Under the pieces are notes generated by a model that saw nothing but the letters and a program-made list of their open reading frames with translations, was not told the DNA's origin and made no database searches. 64,000 nt of DNA from contig OU744730.1 in assembly GCA_916613615.1 (NCBI GenBank), positions 6,169,582 to 6,233,581 on the forward strand, read 5' to 3'. The stretch is from Steromphala cineraria. Its lineage: Eukaryota; Mollusca; Gastropoda; Trochida; Trochidae. Positions 37,414-49,940 of this stretch are shown piece after piece (the first letter of the stretch is position 1; every line of letters starts with the position of its first letter). Made by a program: the position numbers and the translations under genes.

Positions 37414-40400
37414 AAAATGAATAGAAATGTTTTATCTTTATCTAATACCTTGAAAGGTCATTATTACAATAACTATTCAAAGCAATAATTTTGGTTCTTA
37501 TTCAAATGCTGTTTAAAATGTTATAAATAAACACCTGATACATTGTGTGCAGTTACATAAGTGTGATAGGTTCGAATTGGTGTTTGCATAACCATATGAC
37601 ATTACATGAAAAATATATAATAGGTACCTTTTCTGTAAATTATAGAATACCATTCACATAGCTTTACCACAACTTTCGATGTAATAAATCTATTCATGAG
37701 GAATGTTTTATATCTAATGATTGTAAAAGCTTTTAAATTCATTTTCGTACTGAGATATTGAATTATCATGTTTGAATGAGGAGGAATACGTTTAATTATG
37801 TAAGGAGTCTTCTTCACAAGCAACCTACACTTTTCGAAAGATGAACTTTGAGATTAATTATCGTCACTCCGGCAAGCAAGAAATTATTCAATTGAAATGT
37901 AGACCTTTTGAAGATAATGTACATCATAGCATCAACTTTATTGTCATAGGTTTGTAACAAATTACCTTACTGCATTGGATTATTTTCAAATTCAATTAGT
38001 TGATTACTAATAGAAACCATGTTTCTCTATAAGAGTGTTCTTTTACCAGGTTAGATACATTGTCCCAAAGGTGTGTTTCATTCTGAGTGATGACTTTCTA
38101 TTGACAAATATGGTGTCCAAATTGTGGATGAAGTGCCTGGAATTGTGGATGAATGGCCTGAAGACATGTTTAGCTTAGATCACTAAATATGGTGTCTCAA
38201 TTTGGGATTTTCTGGTGGCAGACAAGCAGGCTTACCACAAAACCACCGCACTCCAAATCCTAAAAAGTGATGCAGGTACTTGATAAAAACGCCTGTTGAA
38301 TTATACATATTTAATATAATGACCTTGAAACCACTTACGACCCGCACTACGGTAAACTGAATTAGTAGCAAAAGAGGTATGTGACTATTTAGGAATTATT
38401 TAATTTACTCCTAATAAAACGTTGAATTCAACTTAACACTCTTTAAACTGATCGAACTTCTATCTTTCTTTATACAACATATATTTTTGTCTTCCTTAGG
38501 CTTACTAGTATCATCACATTATTCACCAATGAGGGATCAATGATGGCCTTCTTGAAAACTCAATTTAATAGATACACATTTTATTACGAAACAAAATGTT
38601 TATAACATACATCAAGGAAGTATCTATTAAGTACATGACATGGGCAGTGTCCAACGTTTACACGAAATAAGTGATTCTTTCAGTGAACCATTTAACACAT
38701 AGACAGTAAGACAAACAACATTGTGATAGATTTCTGTTTTGTTCAACCATAAGATCAAAACTTACAAAATCAAAGTAAACAATATTTTTTCTTAACATTT
38801 AATGTTTTGTATCACGCATTTATCTTTGAATAAATGCAATAAGCTTCAGCTATCTAATGCATCAATACACTCCGTTAGATTTTGGACTGGCTTGAGCATT
38901 CAATTACAAGGTAAAAGTGCGAGCTGTAAAAGACTCCGATATCTAATCATAGCTTCCAAAATCACTTTAAGAACAGGAAGTTGAATATTACGCTCAATTT
39001 CCTATTTAAGAAACCGGCAATAATCACTCATAAGTACGTTTAGGTTCTACAGCAACTGTTGCATACTTGTGAAACTGAATCGTTAAAGTTTGATGTAACT
39101 CCTACAATATTTCTATTATAATCATTCAAATCGCACATCATACCCGTAACAATTACAACAAACACTTGAGAAAGATATATCAACTTCTTTATGACTCTGA
39201 AAGAAGAAACACAATCTGTAAGTGAAGTTTTTAGATAAGCAAAATCTTCATATGCAAATAATTCAGATGTGTGTCTCAGGCATATTCCATTTCATTTCCG
39301 TTGATGACGCTTTCTAGGAACACACTCTGAGGAATCTGATATTTTGCATTTGGACGTAAATATCTGTGGAAATGACATAGGTATAACCTTTGATATGTGT
39401 TCTAGAGAATGTAGGTGTTTAATAATATTATGAATGTAATCGTTACACCGAAAGTTTAATCATTGTGTCGATTTTCGAACAATAAGGTATGATAATAATT
39501 TTATAACATACATGTATATTGACTGTAATATGTCACTGATTGTTTTTATAAAAAGAAATATTTTCATTAATTCTAGTTTCCTAACTGTTATTTCGAGTCA
39601 GTAACGAATTCAAATATATGTGGTTTTGATCTACTCATTGTTGTTATATATCCCTGTTTCTTAAATAAGTATTTGCAATTGAAAAAGATCAACAGTATTG
39701 CGCATATATATGCCAGTCGAAATACTTTAAGCAAAAACATAAAAAGACAATTGGAACGGAGGGTTACTTTCGATACAGTCTCAATGTCAGCTTAAATTTT
39801 CAAGAACCAATATAAGAATAGCTTGGGAATCGATAATGTACACAAAAAGTCAATAGTTGTTTTACTTCAACTTGATCATTTATAGATGTCGTCTTGTTTT
39901 TGGCGAGGTCATGGAACTTGTAAAATGACACTGACACATAATTCCATTCTGTGAATGAAACAGGCTTCTGAATTCGTAGGAAAAGAAAAGAAGCTGATTT
40001 CTATTTCTAATGGCTGAAACATTAAATGAAATAAGTTTATTCTTCGGAATGTTACCATCCTCTTATAACATGTTTTATGGTATGGCATTCCAAATTTCGT
40101 TATTGCTGAAAGAGCTTGGTAACAATGGACATTGTGAGGAACACAGTGCATGTAAAATGTTCAATCTTTATGTCGACAGAAGACCTTAACAAATAAAATG
40201 AATCGGGAAAGTGAAGAATAATTTAAGTGATTATAGGGGTGATATAATGTTAACCATTAACAAACAATTTAATTATCTATCTTATCTTATCTAGACGGAC
40301 ATCTATTCAGTAGAAGGTTATTGGCCGAAAAATAGAATTAGCTTGAAGATAATGCAATTGAATATCTTATTTTTCTTACTTGGTATAAGACATATACATT

Positions 40401-41375
40401 TGAAATAATATTCTAACTATTTAAGATGTGGCACATACAAAACTATACACCTATCCTAAAGAAGCTTATATTTTAACGTTTGGATCTTACAATCACAGCA
40501 AAACAACACATGATTTATGTTTCAAGTTGTTACACATTTGTAAGATATCATTGTAACCTGCCAAAACTGTTACGGTTGGGCAATTATAGATGGTTATGTA
40601 AAGAGATACAGGATCTTCTGACTTCCCTAGTGTTTTGAAATGATCTGTTTCATTTTGCAATGCTACGATCCCTCGAAGACATCTGTTTTGACATGATACT
40701 CGCACAAGAATGTGCTGGTATATTGATAACATTTTCGTAAAAAAATATCTCAAGACCTAGTTCCTGACTTCGTTCTCAACATTAGTTGTACAGACCTTAC
40801 GTTCGTCGTTTTAGTCTTCCTAACTTTTTTTCTTCTAACTTTATCGTGTTCATGTAAATTTAGAATGTCAATTTAAAAAAACAATAATTGCCAGACAATA
40901 TGCAAGCTGCAGAGTTTCTAGTAAAATTTACAAAAAGAGGTAATTGGAAGCATGGGTTATTTCTGCTGAAATTCTCAAGAACGAATTTGAAAATAGCCAG
41001 GAACAGCTATTTTTGACAAAAAGTAACTTGGTTTCAAGTTCGAATTAAGAATTGCAAATAACAACATTTAAAGAGCCGACTTTCTGGTACAGAGATTGTG
41101 GACTCGAAGAAAATTATAACTACGAAAGATATGCTCTAACTTAAAAATCGATCATAGAGATTTTTCATAGAGTACAGTGTTATATGTTATTACCCTCAAG
41201 ATAGACTAAATACAATACAAATTTGTCACGTAACTTACTAATTATCAACGATTTAAGGATAATCACAGTTATGGTAAATGCTTTTATAATCTGATATATC
41301 TGATAATATCTGTAAAAGATTCTTAAACAACAAAGGTTACATGTATGACAGGACCCATCATGTATCTAAATTTCA
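37414..41375. other. No recognisable gene; decayed duplicates
   Basis: Near 38950-39070, GAACAGGAAGTTGAATATTA and following bases resemble the segment preceding module A at 30.0 kb. Short imperfect doublets (AATTGTGGATGAA) occur at about 38110-38150. Frames at 39909-40151 and 40493-40753 (-) have no recognisable motif. Confidence 0.35.
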
Positions 41376-41379
41376 ACCC

Positions 41380-41575
41380 ACAACTATTAGATTGTATAGC
41401 CTCTACCACAGCCTTACTTTATTGCCATTACTTCTCTTAGTGGAGCTTTGAGATTAACCAAACAGCATCAGACGGCAGTTTGGACCCGACTGAATACCTT
41501 TCCTCGTCTCCATGTATTCTCCATTAGTGGACAAGTTCTGTCTCATGATCACTGTTGATATTTAGAAGAATTTCC
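41380..41575. repeat. Repeated module C, copy 1
   Basis: The block contains TTAGATTGTATAGCCTCTAC, TTATTGCCATTACTTCTCTT, AGTGGAGCTTTGAGATTAAC and CAGCATCAGACGGCAGTTTG. It is well conserved with copies at 46.0-46.3 and 49.7-49.9 kb. Confidence 0.75.
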
Positions 41576-42171
41576 CAACTTAGCCTTTAGACATATCATT
41601 AAAACAGACACCTTGTGATCTTTTTAAGTTTTTAGAGTGGTCAATGTAAATAATAATTTTGTTTGATATGATAGACACTTTTATAGTACAAATGCAATTT
41701 ATAATATGCCCATCTGAAGAGAATGGTATATAGACTAGATCTGAATATTGTCCGTGGTCTCAATGTTTGTCCACAATTGTAACAACATCGTTCCGTCGCT
41801 GAGCAAGCGTGGATGCGTATGAACATTGGAACTAAAAAGTGTACGAATTGGTATTTCTCAGCAAGCAAGTGTTCATTTTATTACATCGGTATGTAAAACC
41901 TTGCGATGCAATTAGCGCCCCGTCCGTCTGTGTGTCCATCTATCCGAAATAATTTCGTTTCGGTGCATACCTCCACAAATTTTGGACCTCATTGGAATTT
42001 GGTATATGGATCAGTCAGCATGTGTAGATGTGTCTTTCGAGATTTCAACTTCTTTGGATTTTTATTTTTGTAGATCTCTATGTTAACTCTCTTTAATTTC
42101 TTTGATTTATCATCACTCGGCTTTTTTTTTCTTGTGTTCTTTTCTGTATTGCAAAGATTTATTTAAAACAG

Positions 42172-42530
42172 TTAAAGGGACAGTAGCACGTTTTCAGGGG
42201 GAATGTCAGGTGATGCCAGGCAAATGAAAATTCATGGTTCCAATTGAAAGATAATGTATTTAAACTAAGCAGTGATAATTCAAATATATATCGTAAAGTT
42301 TAGCCATGCGATTTCTATTTCTTACACAAAATGAATTAAAGGTGTTCACACAAAATGGCCACCAATGGATTTTATGTGAATCTTCACATTTTGTCCTCTG
42401 ACTGTGGATGATTTGTTTGTGTAATGAGATTTATGACACTGTCAAAATAATACATTTAGCATTAATTTACAATTATCAGTGAACATTTTAAAATATAAAA
42501 TTATCACAAAACGTGCTACTGCCCCTTTAA
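42172..42530 (+). mobile_element. MITE-A copy 2
   Basis: A complete copy, in the same orientation as copy 1. Ends are TTAAAGGGACAGTAGCACG and CGTGCTACTGCCCCTTTAA. The interior is very similar to copy 1 with short deletions, including near the left end where a stretch matching ATATAGGG is missing. Confidence 0.9.
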
Positions 42531-43374
42531 AGTATCTATTTAGCCCATACTCTCAATTTATTGCCATACATTTCAACGTTCTCATTTAAGTTTCAAAGAC
42601 CAGAGTGCTGATCCGCCATTAATTTGAGGAAATTATTCTGTCTGGTATCTGTGAGAAAAGGATTTTAGCACGTATCCATACTGTTATTGGTTGTTAATAT
42701 TTCAAATATCCCTTCAAATGGTATGTTAACCTACTTTCATCAATTAGGCTTATCTGCTGTCATATGTTTCGTTTGAATTCCAATTCCAATATAATGGTTT
42801 TCAATAGTTTATATCTTTACTGATTATGCTTTAAGATTCTGAAAACAACTTTTAATTTGGATCAATTTGGACATCAGTAATATCATTTCCTTCCCTTTTG
42901 AAAAGTATTTTAAGAATGTTAATTGTTTGAAAGTGTCGACAACAGATGCGTGGAATTGGAAAACTGAGTGCATAACATGTGGTATTTCCTCGAAACTGGA
43001 ATTACCAAAGAAGTTTATTTATGAAATTTTGTTTCTAGGATATCGACAACAGGCTCATGCAGTTAGGCATGTTGGGCTTAAATGTGTTTACACTATAATT
43101 AGCCTAAAATACGATGACAAAAGAGTTGTGATGATTAAATGTAACGAACTTCCACAGACTATCTAACTCAAAGTGAATGCCTAGAATGCATATCAATAGA
43201 ACTAGTCACAGTTGTCTTCTTGCTGAAATGTAGGTTTGATCTCATAGCGGCAGACTGTCAAATTTCAGATATGTATGCTTTAAAAGCTGAGTTAACAAAA
43301 TATAGTTATAGCAATTAAAGTTCCTACACCCTAAAAAAACCAGCAGGTAAGGCAAAGTTTGTTAGTCTGTGTTT
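42531..43374. other. No recognisable gene
   Basis: A 99-codon frame at 42867-43166 (+) shows no recognisable motif or splice pairing. TTCAAATATCCCTTCAAATG at 42700 weakly matches segments at 34.19 and 47.31 kb. Confidence 0.35.
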
Positions 43375-43570
43375 TTGCTTAAAAGGGTTTACTACAGTAT
43401 ACCTTTAAATATGTTCTGCATGAGATATTATCATGCCCGCTGTGATAACAGCAATCAAGATTTGCAATACGCCACTGCTTGAAAAGTAGACCGTTTTACC
43501 AGAAATCAATACATCTGAGAAAGTTTTTAGTTTGTTTTCCTAAATTCTTGAAATGGAGACACAGCATGAC
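43375..43570. repeat. Repeated module A, copy 3
   Basis: AAAGGGTTTACTACAGTATA, CGCCACTGCTTGAAAAGTAG and ATACATCTGAGAAAGTTTTT, then AGTTTGTTTTCCTAAAT, align with module A at 30.1 and 37.1 kb. Its start also matches the 47.1 kb block. Confidence 0.45.
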
Positions 43571-44504
43571 ACAACGTTCCTTTTGAAAAAGGAAAGTGTA
43601 ACCATTAAATTGTCCACGGAGCTTTTAGGTTACTTTTTATTTCTAGATCTCCACTTAAAGCAATTTTAGAGTTCGAGTACATTATCCTGAAAGGTTGACC
43701 AGGTACTTATTTTCTCCATTGAAACCGCAAGGTGGTCTTATCAACATAGACGAATTCTATTATATTACAATAACTATGAAAATAGTCACAGGCGTTACCT
43801 TTCAGCTTGTCATAACTATTCATGAACCCAAATATGGATATCCGTTCCTCTATCTGAAGTACTTGAAAAGACTGTCACATTTGTAATTTCTATGTTATAT
43901 TCACCTGTGAATCAATCATACGAGTCTTTATGAATAATTGTATTCAAGCAGCAAAACCAACACCATGCACATCGTGAACACCTGTGCACAATGCACTTCA
44001 CATATTCATCCATGAAAATTATGCTAACATCTTGCTAAGATATCGATTTGGTAAGTTTTTTGCAATTGGTAAAATCTGAAACACTGATAATATGTGCAAT
44101 TGTAATTATCTAAAGGGCGGGTTGAGATAGCAACACTATTATGTCTGTTAACTTTTGTTTACATACTTTATATATTTGGACTCATGATACATATCACAAA
44201 TTATCTTATTCATCAAAAATCTTATTCATAGGATTGCTGATGTCATAACAACATAGAAAGGGAATCACATTTGATTTCAGAAAACCTGTCCAATGCCACA
44301 AATATCATTTGCTACATTAACTGACGACGGTAGTGAATGAAGCGTCGTATTTGAATAAGTAGAAACTCAAAAATTATTCAGTGCTTCATCTCATATTCAG
44401 AACCATAATAAACACAGTGAGTTATGAAACTTTGTTTGGATGCTGTTAATAGGCCATGTAGAAACATAAACGCCATTAATTGAAACGTATATTTTAATGA
44501 CGAT

Positions 44505-44790
44505 ATACCCTCTACCATTAACAAGATGGTCAATAAGTATTGCGCAAATTACATCTTAGTGTATTATGGTATTGCTTCAACTACTATGTGAAGAAATTGT
44601 TCAAAGCAATCTCTCTAGTGGGAAAGAATCCATCAATCAAGTTGTCATGCATAATCACAAATGTATTTTTTTCAATCTGAGCCATGGTCAGTTGACCAAT
44701 ATGCTGTAAAAAAAATTCAGCACCAGTTTTCCACTGTTCTAGACTATTAGGATTGGCTTCTCATTGTTATGATATATCTTGTTGAACACC
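44505..44790. repeat. Repeated module B, copy 2
   Basis: TTACATCTTAGTGTATTATG, CCATCAATCAAGTTGTCATG, CATAATCACAAATG and AGTTGACCAATATGCTGT align with copies at 31.0 and 48.7 kb. Minus-strand translation gives QHIGQLTMAQIEKNTFVIM, then a diverged continuation. Confidence 0.6.
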
Positions 44791-45516
44791 GATTACCAAA
44801 TCAAAATCAATGAGAACTTAATATTCCTACCCTATATATATGGAAATACATTGTTGTGTACATGGGACTTTTTGTGGATTCAGTGAGTCCAAGACACTCA
44901 ATCTGTATGTACCGGTTCACTATGAAAATCAACAGAGTGTGGTTTTATTTCACATTATCGCTAGATTAAATAAAGTTGAAAAGAAGAAATATTGAATATA
45001 TATTCTTTATCAATCTGTAGTTTGCTCTCTTTATTTCAGATTTTAGAATTGCTCACCTTTTGATCATGTTTATTCAAATATTAGTATTTTGATCATCTAT
45101 ATTCTTTCTACTTGTAATAATTTTTCTTAAATATTGAATGTCAGTATGAAACATTAATCAGCAGCTGATATGTTAGCTGAAAGGTTTTAGTTGAATTAGA
45201 CAAATGACATGATTTGAAGCTTGAGTTATTTTCGAATTTCGAAATGTTTAAAAATTCGAGAACTGCCATTGATTTGATTTTTTGGTAAATAGTACATAGA
45301 GATATCCATGAACCCGATTTAGGAATCGTGTCAATGGCTTGATACAAAAATTTGTTCTTAAGAAAATCCAAATATTGTTGAGAATTGTCTGTGAAAATAA
45401 AACATTTATACATTTTGTAAACTTTATATTAAAAAGTACCTTCATTTCATACTGAATGGAGTTATCAACGGAGTTATACCTGACCTGACTGTTTTACAAT
45501 AATAACCATTTGAATA
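44791..45516. other. No recognisable gene
   Basis: AT-rich sequence between module B copy 2 and MITE-A copy 3. Overlapping minus frames at 45141-45445 have no motif. Confidence 0.4.
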
Positions 45517-45851
45517 TTAAATGGGCAGTAGTACGTTTATTGATAACTTTATATTTTACAATTTTCATTGATTAATAATAAATGTTTTATTTTGACATTG
45601 CTAAAAATCTCATTACACAAGCCAATCATCCATAGTCAGTAGACAAAATCAATCGGCGGCCATTTTGTGTTTACATCTTTAATTCATTGTGTGTAAGAAA
45701 AAGTAATCGCATGGCTAAACTTTACATTATATATTTGAATTATTACTACTCCATTTAGTTTAGATTCATTGTCTTTCAATTGGAACCATCGATTTTTCAT
45801 GTTCCTGACATCACCCTTTATTCTCCCTAAATCGTGCAACTGCCCCTTTAA
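45517..45851 (-). mobile_element. MITE-A copy 3, inverted
   Basis: A copy in reverse orientation, opening TTAAATGGGCAGTAGTACG and closing TGCAACTGCCCCTTTAA. Internal landmarks read in reverse complement: CTCATTACACAAGCCAATCA, GGCGGCCATTTTGTG and TTTAATTCATTGTGTG. It is slightly shorter than copies 1 and 2. A 68-codon minus frame over it is incidental. Confidence 0.85.
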
Positions 45852-45999
45852 ACCTCTTAAGTTTTGCAGCATACTGTTAAGATTTGACATATACCTAGAC
45901 AGATCTTACACCATCCTGATAAGATTGTGCCACTAGTGCATTACATGTCATATCGTTAAATATTTCTGAATTCCGAACAACGATTAAGATATAGAGCTT

Positions 46000-46265
46000 T
46001 TAGATTTCAACCCCACAGGAGACACGTCTGACAGAAATCACATCCGTGTAACATAACTCACACTGAAACCAGAGTCACTAGATTGTATAAACCCTATCAC
46101 AGCCTTACATTATTGCCATTACTTCTCTTAATGGAGCTTTGAGATTTAACAAACAGCATCAGAGGGCAATTTGGACAGGAGTGCATTACGTTTCCATTAC
46201 CATGCATTATCCATTAGAGGGTAATGCCTGTCCCATGATCAGTGGTAATCTTTAGATGGTATTCA
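46000..46265. repeat. Repeated module C, copy 2
   Basis: GTCTGACAGAAATCACATCC, GTGTAACATAACTC, then CTAGATTGTATAAACCCTAT, TTATTGCCATTACTTCTCTT and AATGGAGCTTTGAGATTTAA match copies at 41.4 and 49.7 kb. After removing MITE-A copy 3 it lies about 1.2 kb after module B copy 2. Confidence 0.75.
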
Positions 46266-47085
46266 AACACTATTCAATACGAATAAATTCCTAAGTAGAC
46301 GAAATATGATACAAATGTTACATTTCAAATCGACAAGAGGCTTGATCAGAAATCTATGAAAGTACTCAAATTAGTTTTTACTGAGGGACTCGATAGACCA
46401 AGACCATATTCGTCTCGATTTCACAAAATAGCATGTCAATAGGATATACGTTTTCAGAAGGCGACACTCTCAACCAATATTTCTCTTGGACCTTTCTTTC
46501 AATGTTCACTATTTATGCGAAGATAATATGCAACATGAACGCTTACTTCTGTTAAACTTATATTAGAGTGACATATTTTCGGAAAATGATACAGTGCTAG
46601 TTAATGCATTAAAATAAGTTGTATACTACTTCCTATAGTGTGTTATCTTGCAGTAGGAAACATCATCAGCTCGTGTCAACAAAATATTTTGATACAATTT
46701 CATTTTTATTTCTTATGTTGCGAATCCAGCTTAATGTACAATTTTATAAATGAAGGAGTTAAGTAAAAAGAACAACCCACATTCCTAACTTACATTTCAA
46801 CATTGATCTTGCAATCATCTTCAAATGACTGCCAAGCAAACGAATGTCCACATTTAGTCGGCTATCAGTTTTGAACTAATAACATTTAGATTTAAAAGCT
46901 ATTCAACTTACTAAATCATTCAAGGAACAAAGGAATTGAAGACAACGTATATTCCAAAAAGGGAATCGAAACCTCTTAAATTACATAAGCATTTATCCAA
47001 ACTTTATTTGAAACACTGGTTTGACATAAGCTTCTTTAGTTTTTTGGAATGGTTGACTTAACTTGATTGTCCACTTCTGCCTGTA
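46266..47085. other. No recognisable gene
   Basis: AT-rich. ATCTTCAAATGACTGCCAAG at about 46818 resembles TTAAATAACTGCCAAG at 29.87 kb, each lying upstream of a module A block. Confidence 0.35.
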
Positions 47086-47087
47086 TC

Positions 47088-47200
47088 ATTTCAAAGGGTT
47101 TACTGCAATATGCATATCTTTCCTTATCCGTGCCTTCTGTTTCCTATATCACTGGAGATTGGAGAAAACACTAAAATACAGAATGTTCTCTTTTCTCCAT
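47088..47200. repeat. Repeated module A, copy 4 (weak)
   Basis: AAAGGGTTTACTGCAATATG matches the start of copy 3 (AAAGGGTTTACTACAGTATA). The following bases are more diverged. The order A, then B, then C is kept downstream. Confidence 0.35.
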
Positions 47201-48006
47201 TTAAATAAGAAATGAACACAACCGTCGCTAAAAGTATGATTGTAGCCGACTGAAAAGGTCAATATTGCTCAAAGCTCACATTGACATCAAACTTGGTCTT
47301 AACAAGTTCAAATATCCATTTTAAGCAATTTAAAAGGTGATCACTTCATCCTAAAAGCTTTATCTGTTTCCAAAAGCTATGTAACATTTTACAAGAAACA
47401 AACAATAGTGAGTTATACACATATGTTATCTTGTATAAGGGAGAGAAATGATTTTTTTTCATTCAAAGGCTCTTAATAGTTGAAAAAAATCAACACAAGT
47501 GGTAAAAGACTTTTTTGCCAATGCATCATAGACACTGGGCCGATTAAGTGTGAATTACAGCTTTTTTTAAAGTCGAATAAAAGCATCTAAGCTACCGTCC
47601 AAAAGAAACGCTGCCATACAAATCGCAAGAAAAATTCTGTATTCGTGTATGTTGATAAAGAAAGGAGGACGGATAATGTGTTTATCATCAGTATTGTGTT
47701 GATGATATCCCATTTAGACATAAAACAATATAAAACGCTAATAAGTGTTCAAATTTAGTTCTATCAAACTAAGTTTCAATGGCAAAACTCCCCTTTCCCG
47801 TTTGATTCATATTATGGAATAATTACGTTATTACTGAGATCTACATGTATGTATTGACAATATGACTAACAGTTATTTTTCTTTGCTTTTTTATGCTTTA
47901 TATTGTTGAATCATTATGACTTCTACACTGCTCATTTTTCAAATACCCTTTTCACCAAATTCGTACAACAACATTCGGAATGCAAGGCATACCTGTTCGC
48001 TTAGTT

Positions 48007-48325
48007 TTATAATAATAGCTTTCTTATACTGCGCATATATCCATGACAAAGCATGCTCAAAGCGCCATGAGTATTATTACCCTGGAGGGATAGTATTTTC
48101 GGTGCCGCCGATTAACAAGCGCTCCGCGCGACCGTAAAGGTCCATACTTCCCCCTTGTTCAGGTACCCATTTGTACAGCTGGTGAACTGAGTGCAATGTG
48201 GTTTAAGTGTCTTGTCCAGGGACACAACACAGAATGAGACCCAAGTCACAAATTTTTGGTGTCTCCACCGGGATTCGAGGGTCTCTGGCGTGAGAGGCAA
48301 GCATGCTAACCACTACACCGCATAA
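48007..48325 (-). mobile_element. tRNA-derived SINE, minus strand
   Basis: Read on the minus strand from about 48325, the head resembles a tRNA with an internal polymerase III promoter. The A-box-like TAGTGGTTAGCATGC is at about 48302-48316 and the B-box-like CTCGAATCCC at about 48270-48279. The body carries widely shared SINE segments (GGACAAGACACTTAAACCAC, AAATGGGTACCTG). The tail (48066-48007) reads GCGCTTTGAGCA, CATGGATATATGCGC and AGTATAAGAAAGC, then TATTATTAT. SINEs encode no protein and depend on a partner LINE. A 62-codon minus frame inside it is incidental. Confidence 0.8.
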
Positions 48326-48343
48326 TTTTGGTCTATCATTCTT

Positions 48344-48378
48344 AATAATATTATTATTATTATTATCATTATCATTAT
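48344..48378. repeat. ATT microsatellite
   Basis: AATAATATTATTATTATTAT runs into ATCATTATCATTATA. It sits beside the SINE head, separated by about 18 bases. Confidence 0.85.
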
Positions 48379-48654
48379 ATCTTAATGTTGATGTTGTTAC
48401 AAAAAGCAAAGAATCTTTTATATGTGAATGATTGAGGAATCATATCAATTCAGAGAACAGAACGCATCTTAGTGTCAGAGTAATAATATGGAGTTGAAGG
48501 TGGTGAATGGTTGATCGTGTTTGAAATAACAAATTGGTAAATTATTCAGGACAGCATTTCCATATCGAGAACCATGATTAACACGCCCAGTGAGTGATAA
48601 AGCTTGTTTGGACTCTGTCACTTCGGTGAGCAAGAAACTCAAACGCCATCAATT

Positions 48655-48975
48655 CAAATGTTAGTCTACTTAGATGATATGCTCCTAACCATCAACACGA
48701 TAGTCGATACTTTTACACAAAATACATCTTAGTATGTTGGACCATCGTCCTGCTTCCAGTGTGGAGAAAGTGAAAGCTTCATCTCTCTATTTTGAGAGGA
48801 TCCATCAATCAAGCTGACGGGTATAATCACAAATTTGTGTCTTTCAATCTGAGTCATGGCCATCAATTGACCAATATGCTGTCCGAAGTTTGGTCGTCGG
48901 AAATGAGTAGTGGCCTCCAACAGTTCAATGGGTTTTCTGGGCCACTTGAAATTGGTCTCCAATATTTATGATACA
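48655..48975. repeat. Repeated module B, copy 3
   Basis: AAATACATCTTAGTATGTTG, CCATCAATCAAGCTGACGGG, TATAATCACAAATTTGTGTC, TTGACCAATATGCTGTCC and CGTCGGAAATGAGTAGTGG match copies at 31.0 and 44.5 kb. This copy keeps a 77-codon minus frame (48729-48962) reading FGQHIGQLMAMTQIERHKF, then VIIPVSLIDGSSQ. The other copies have stops or do not extend as far. I cannot name a protein family, and a coding origin is unproven. Confidence 0.6.
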
Positions 48976-49679
48976 AGCCGTTCCATATCACACAACACTC
49001 ACATCAATCAGAACATGATACCTCCACCTTGAAGATGTATCCATCACCTGCTGTGATGTACTGGGATCTGTATGTAGGTTCAGTGGGTCCCGACACTCAA
49101 TCTGTATGTACATGTAAGAGCTTGGAGCATTTTCACTATTTCAATATAGTTTAGTATTCACTATTAGTGAAACTGGTCGACCATACCCTATGATTGATGA
49201 AGAAAAGGATCAGTTCAATATCAATGTATTTTAGTTTTTATTCTTTCTCAAAGGAAAATAGTTCCTGTTAAGGTGGCATATTTAAAAACAAAATTTGAAA
49301 ATATGGAAAAGCTTCCTTCTAAACAGAAACATGATCAAGTGCAGGTGTAATCATTTTGAAATTTCTTAGTGATAAGAATTCAAAAATATATTCAGAACTT
49401 ACTTAATAAACTCACGTTAATCAGAAACACGCGGATTCAGTGTCTTATTCAGTGCCAACAATCACATAAACTTATCCTTTTTATATAAAATATATCCAAT
49501 TTGATCCTTTCAAGTACTTCAATTTCGTAAAGTATGTACACTCATCACTTGATTTTATGTATGTCATAAAGTGCTCATACTCTCAGACAAACTCTAATCT
49601 GTCAAAAGTCATGTCTTTATATACTGTAAAGCTACAGTTCAAAAAGCGTTGTCCAAAGTTGAATAGCTTTTAGATTCCA

Positions 49680-49940
49680 CATGATGATCAGCACAAGAGG
49701 CCCCGTCTGACAGAAATCACATCCGTGTAATATATCTCTTCAAGTCCCCGCAACCACTAGATTCTATAAACTCTATCACAACCTTACTTTATTGCCATTA
49801 CTTCTCTTAATGGAGCTTTGAGATTTAACAAACAGCATCAGACGGCAATTTGGACCTGAGTGCATACCATTCCTCGTTTCCATGCATTCTCCATTAGCGG
49901 AAAGGTCTGTCCATGATTCGTGTTAATTTGAAGATGGCAT
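49680..49940. repeat. Repeated module C, copy 3
   Basis: GTCTGACAGAAATCACATCC, GTGTAATATATCTC, then TTATTGCCATTACTTCTCTT, AATGGAGCTTTGAGATTTAA and CAGCATCAGACGGCAATTTG are almost identical to copy 2. It lies about 1.0 kb after module B copy 3, a spacing similar to the previous set. Confidence 0.75.

Noticed and set aside
48112..48300. 62-codon minus-strand frame
   Set aside because: It lies inside the tRNA-derived SINE, which is non-coding.
48270..48316. Possible tRNA gene
   Set aside because: A- and B-box-like motifs are present but the cloverleaf is not complete, the B box is degenerate and SINE body sequence follows. It is a SINE head, not a functional tRNA gene.
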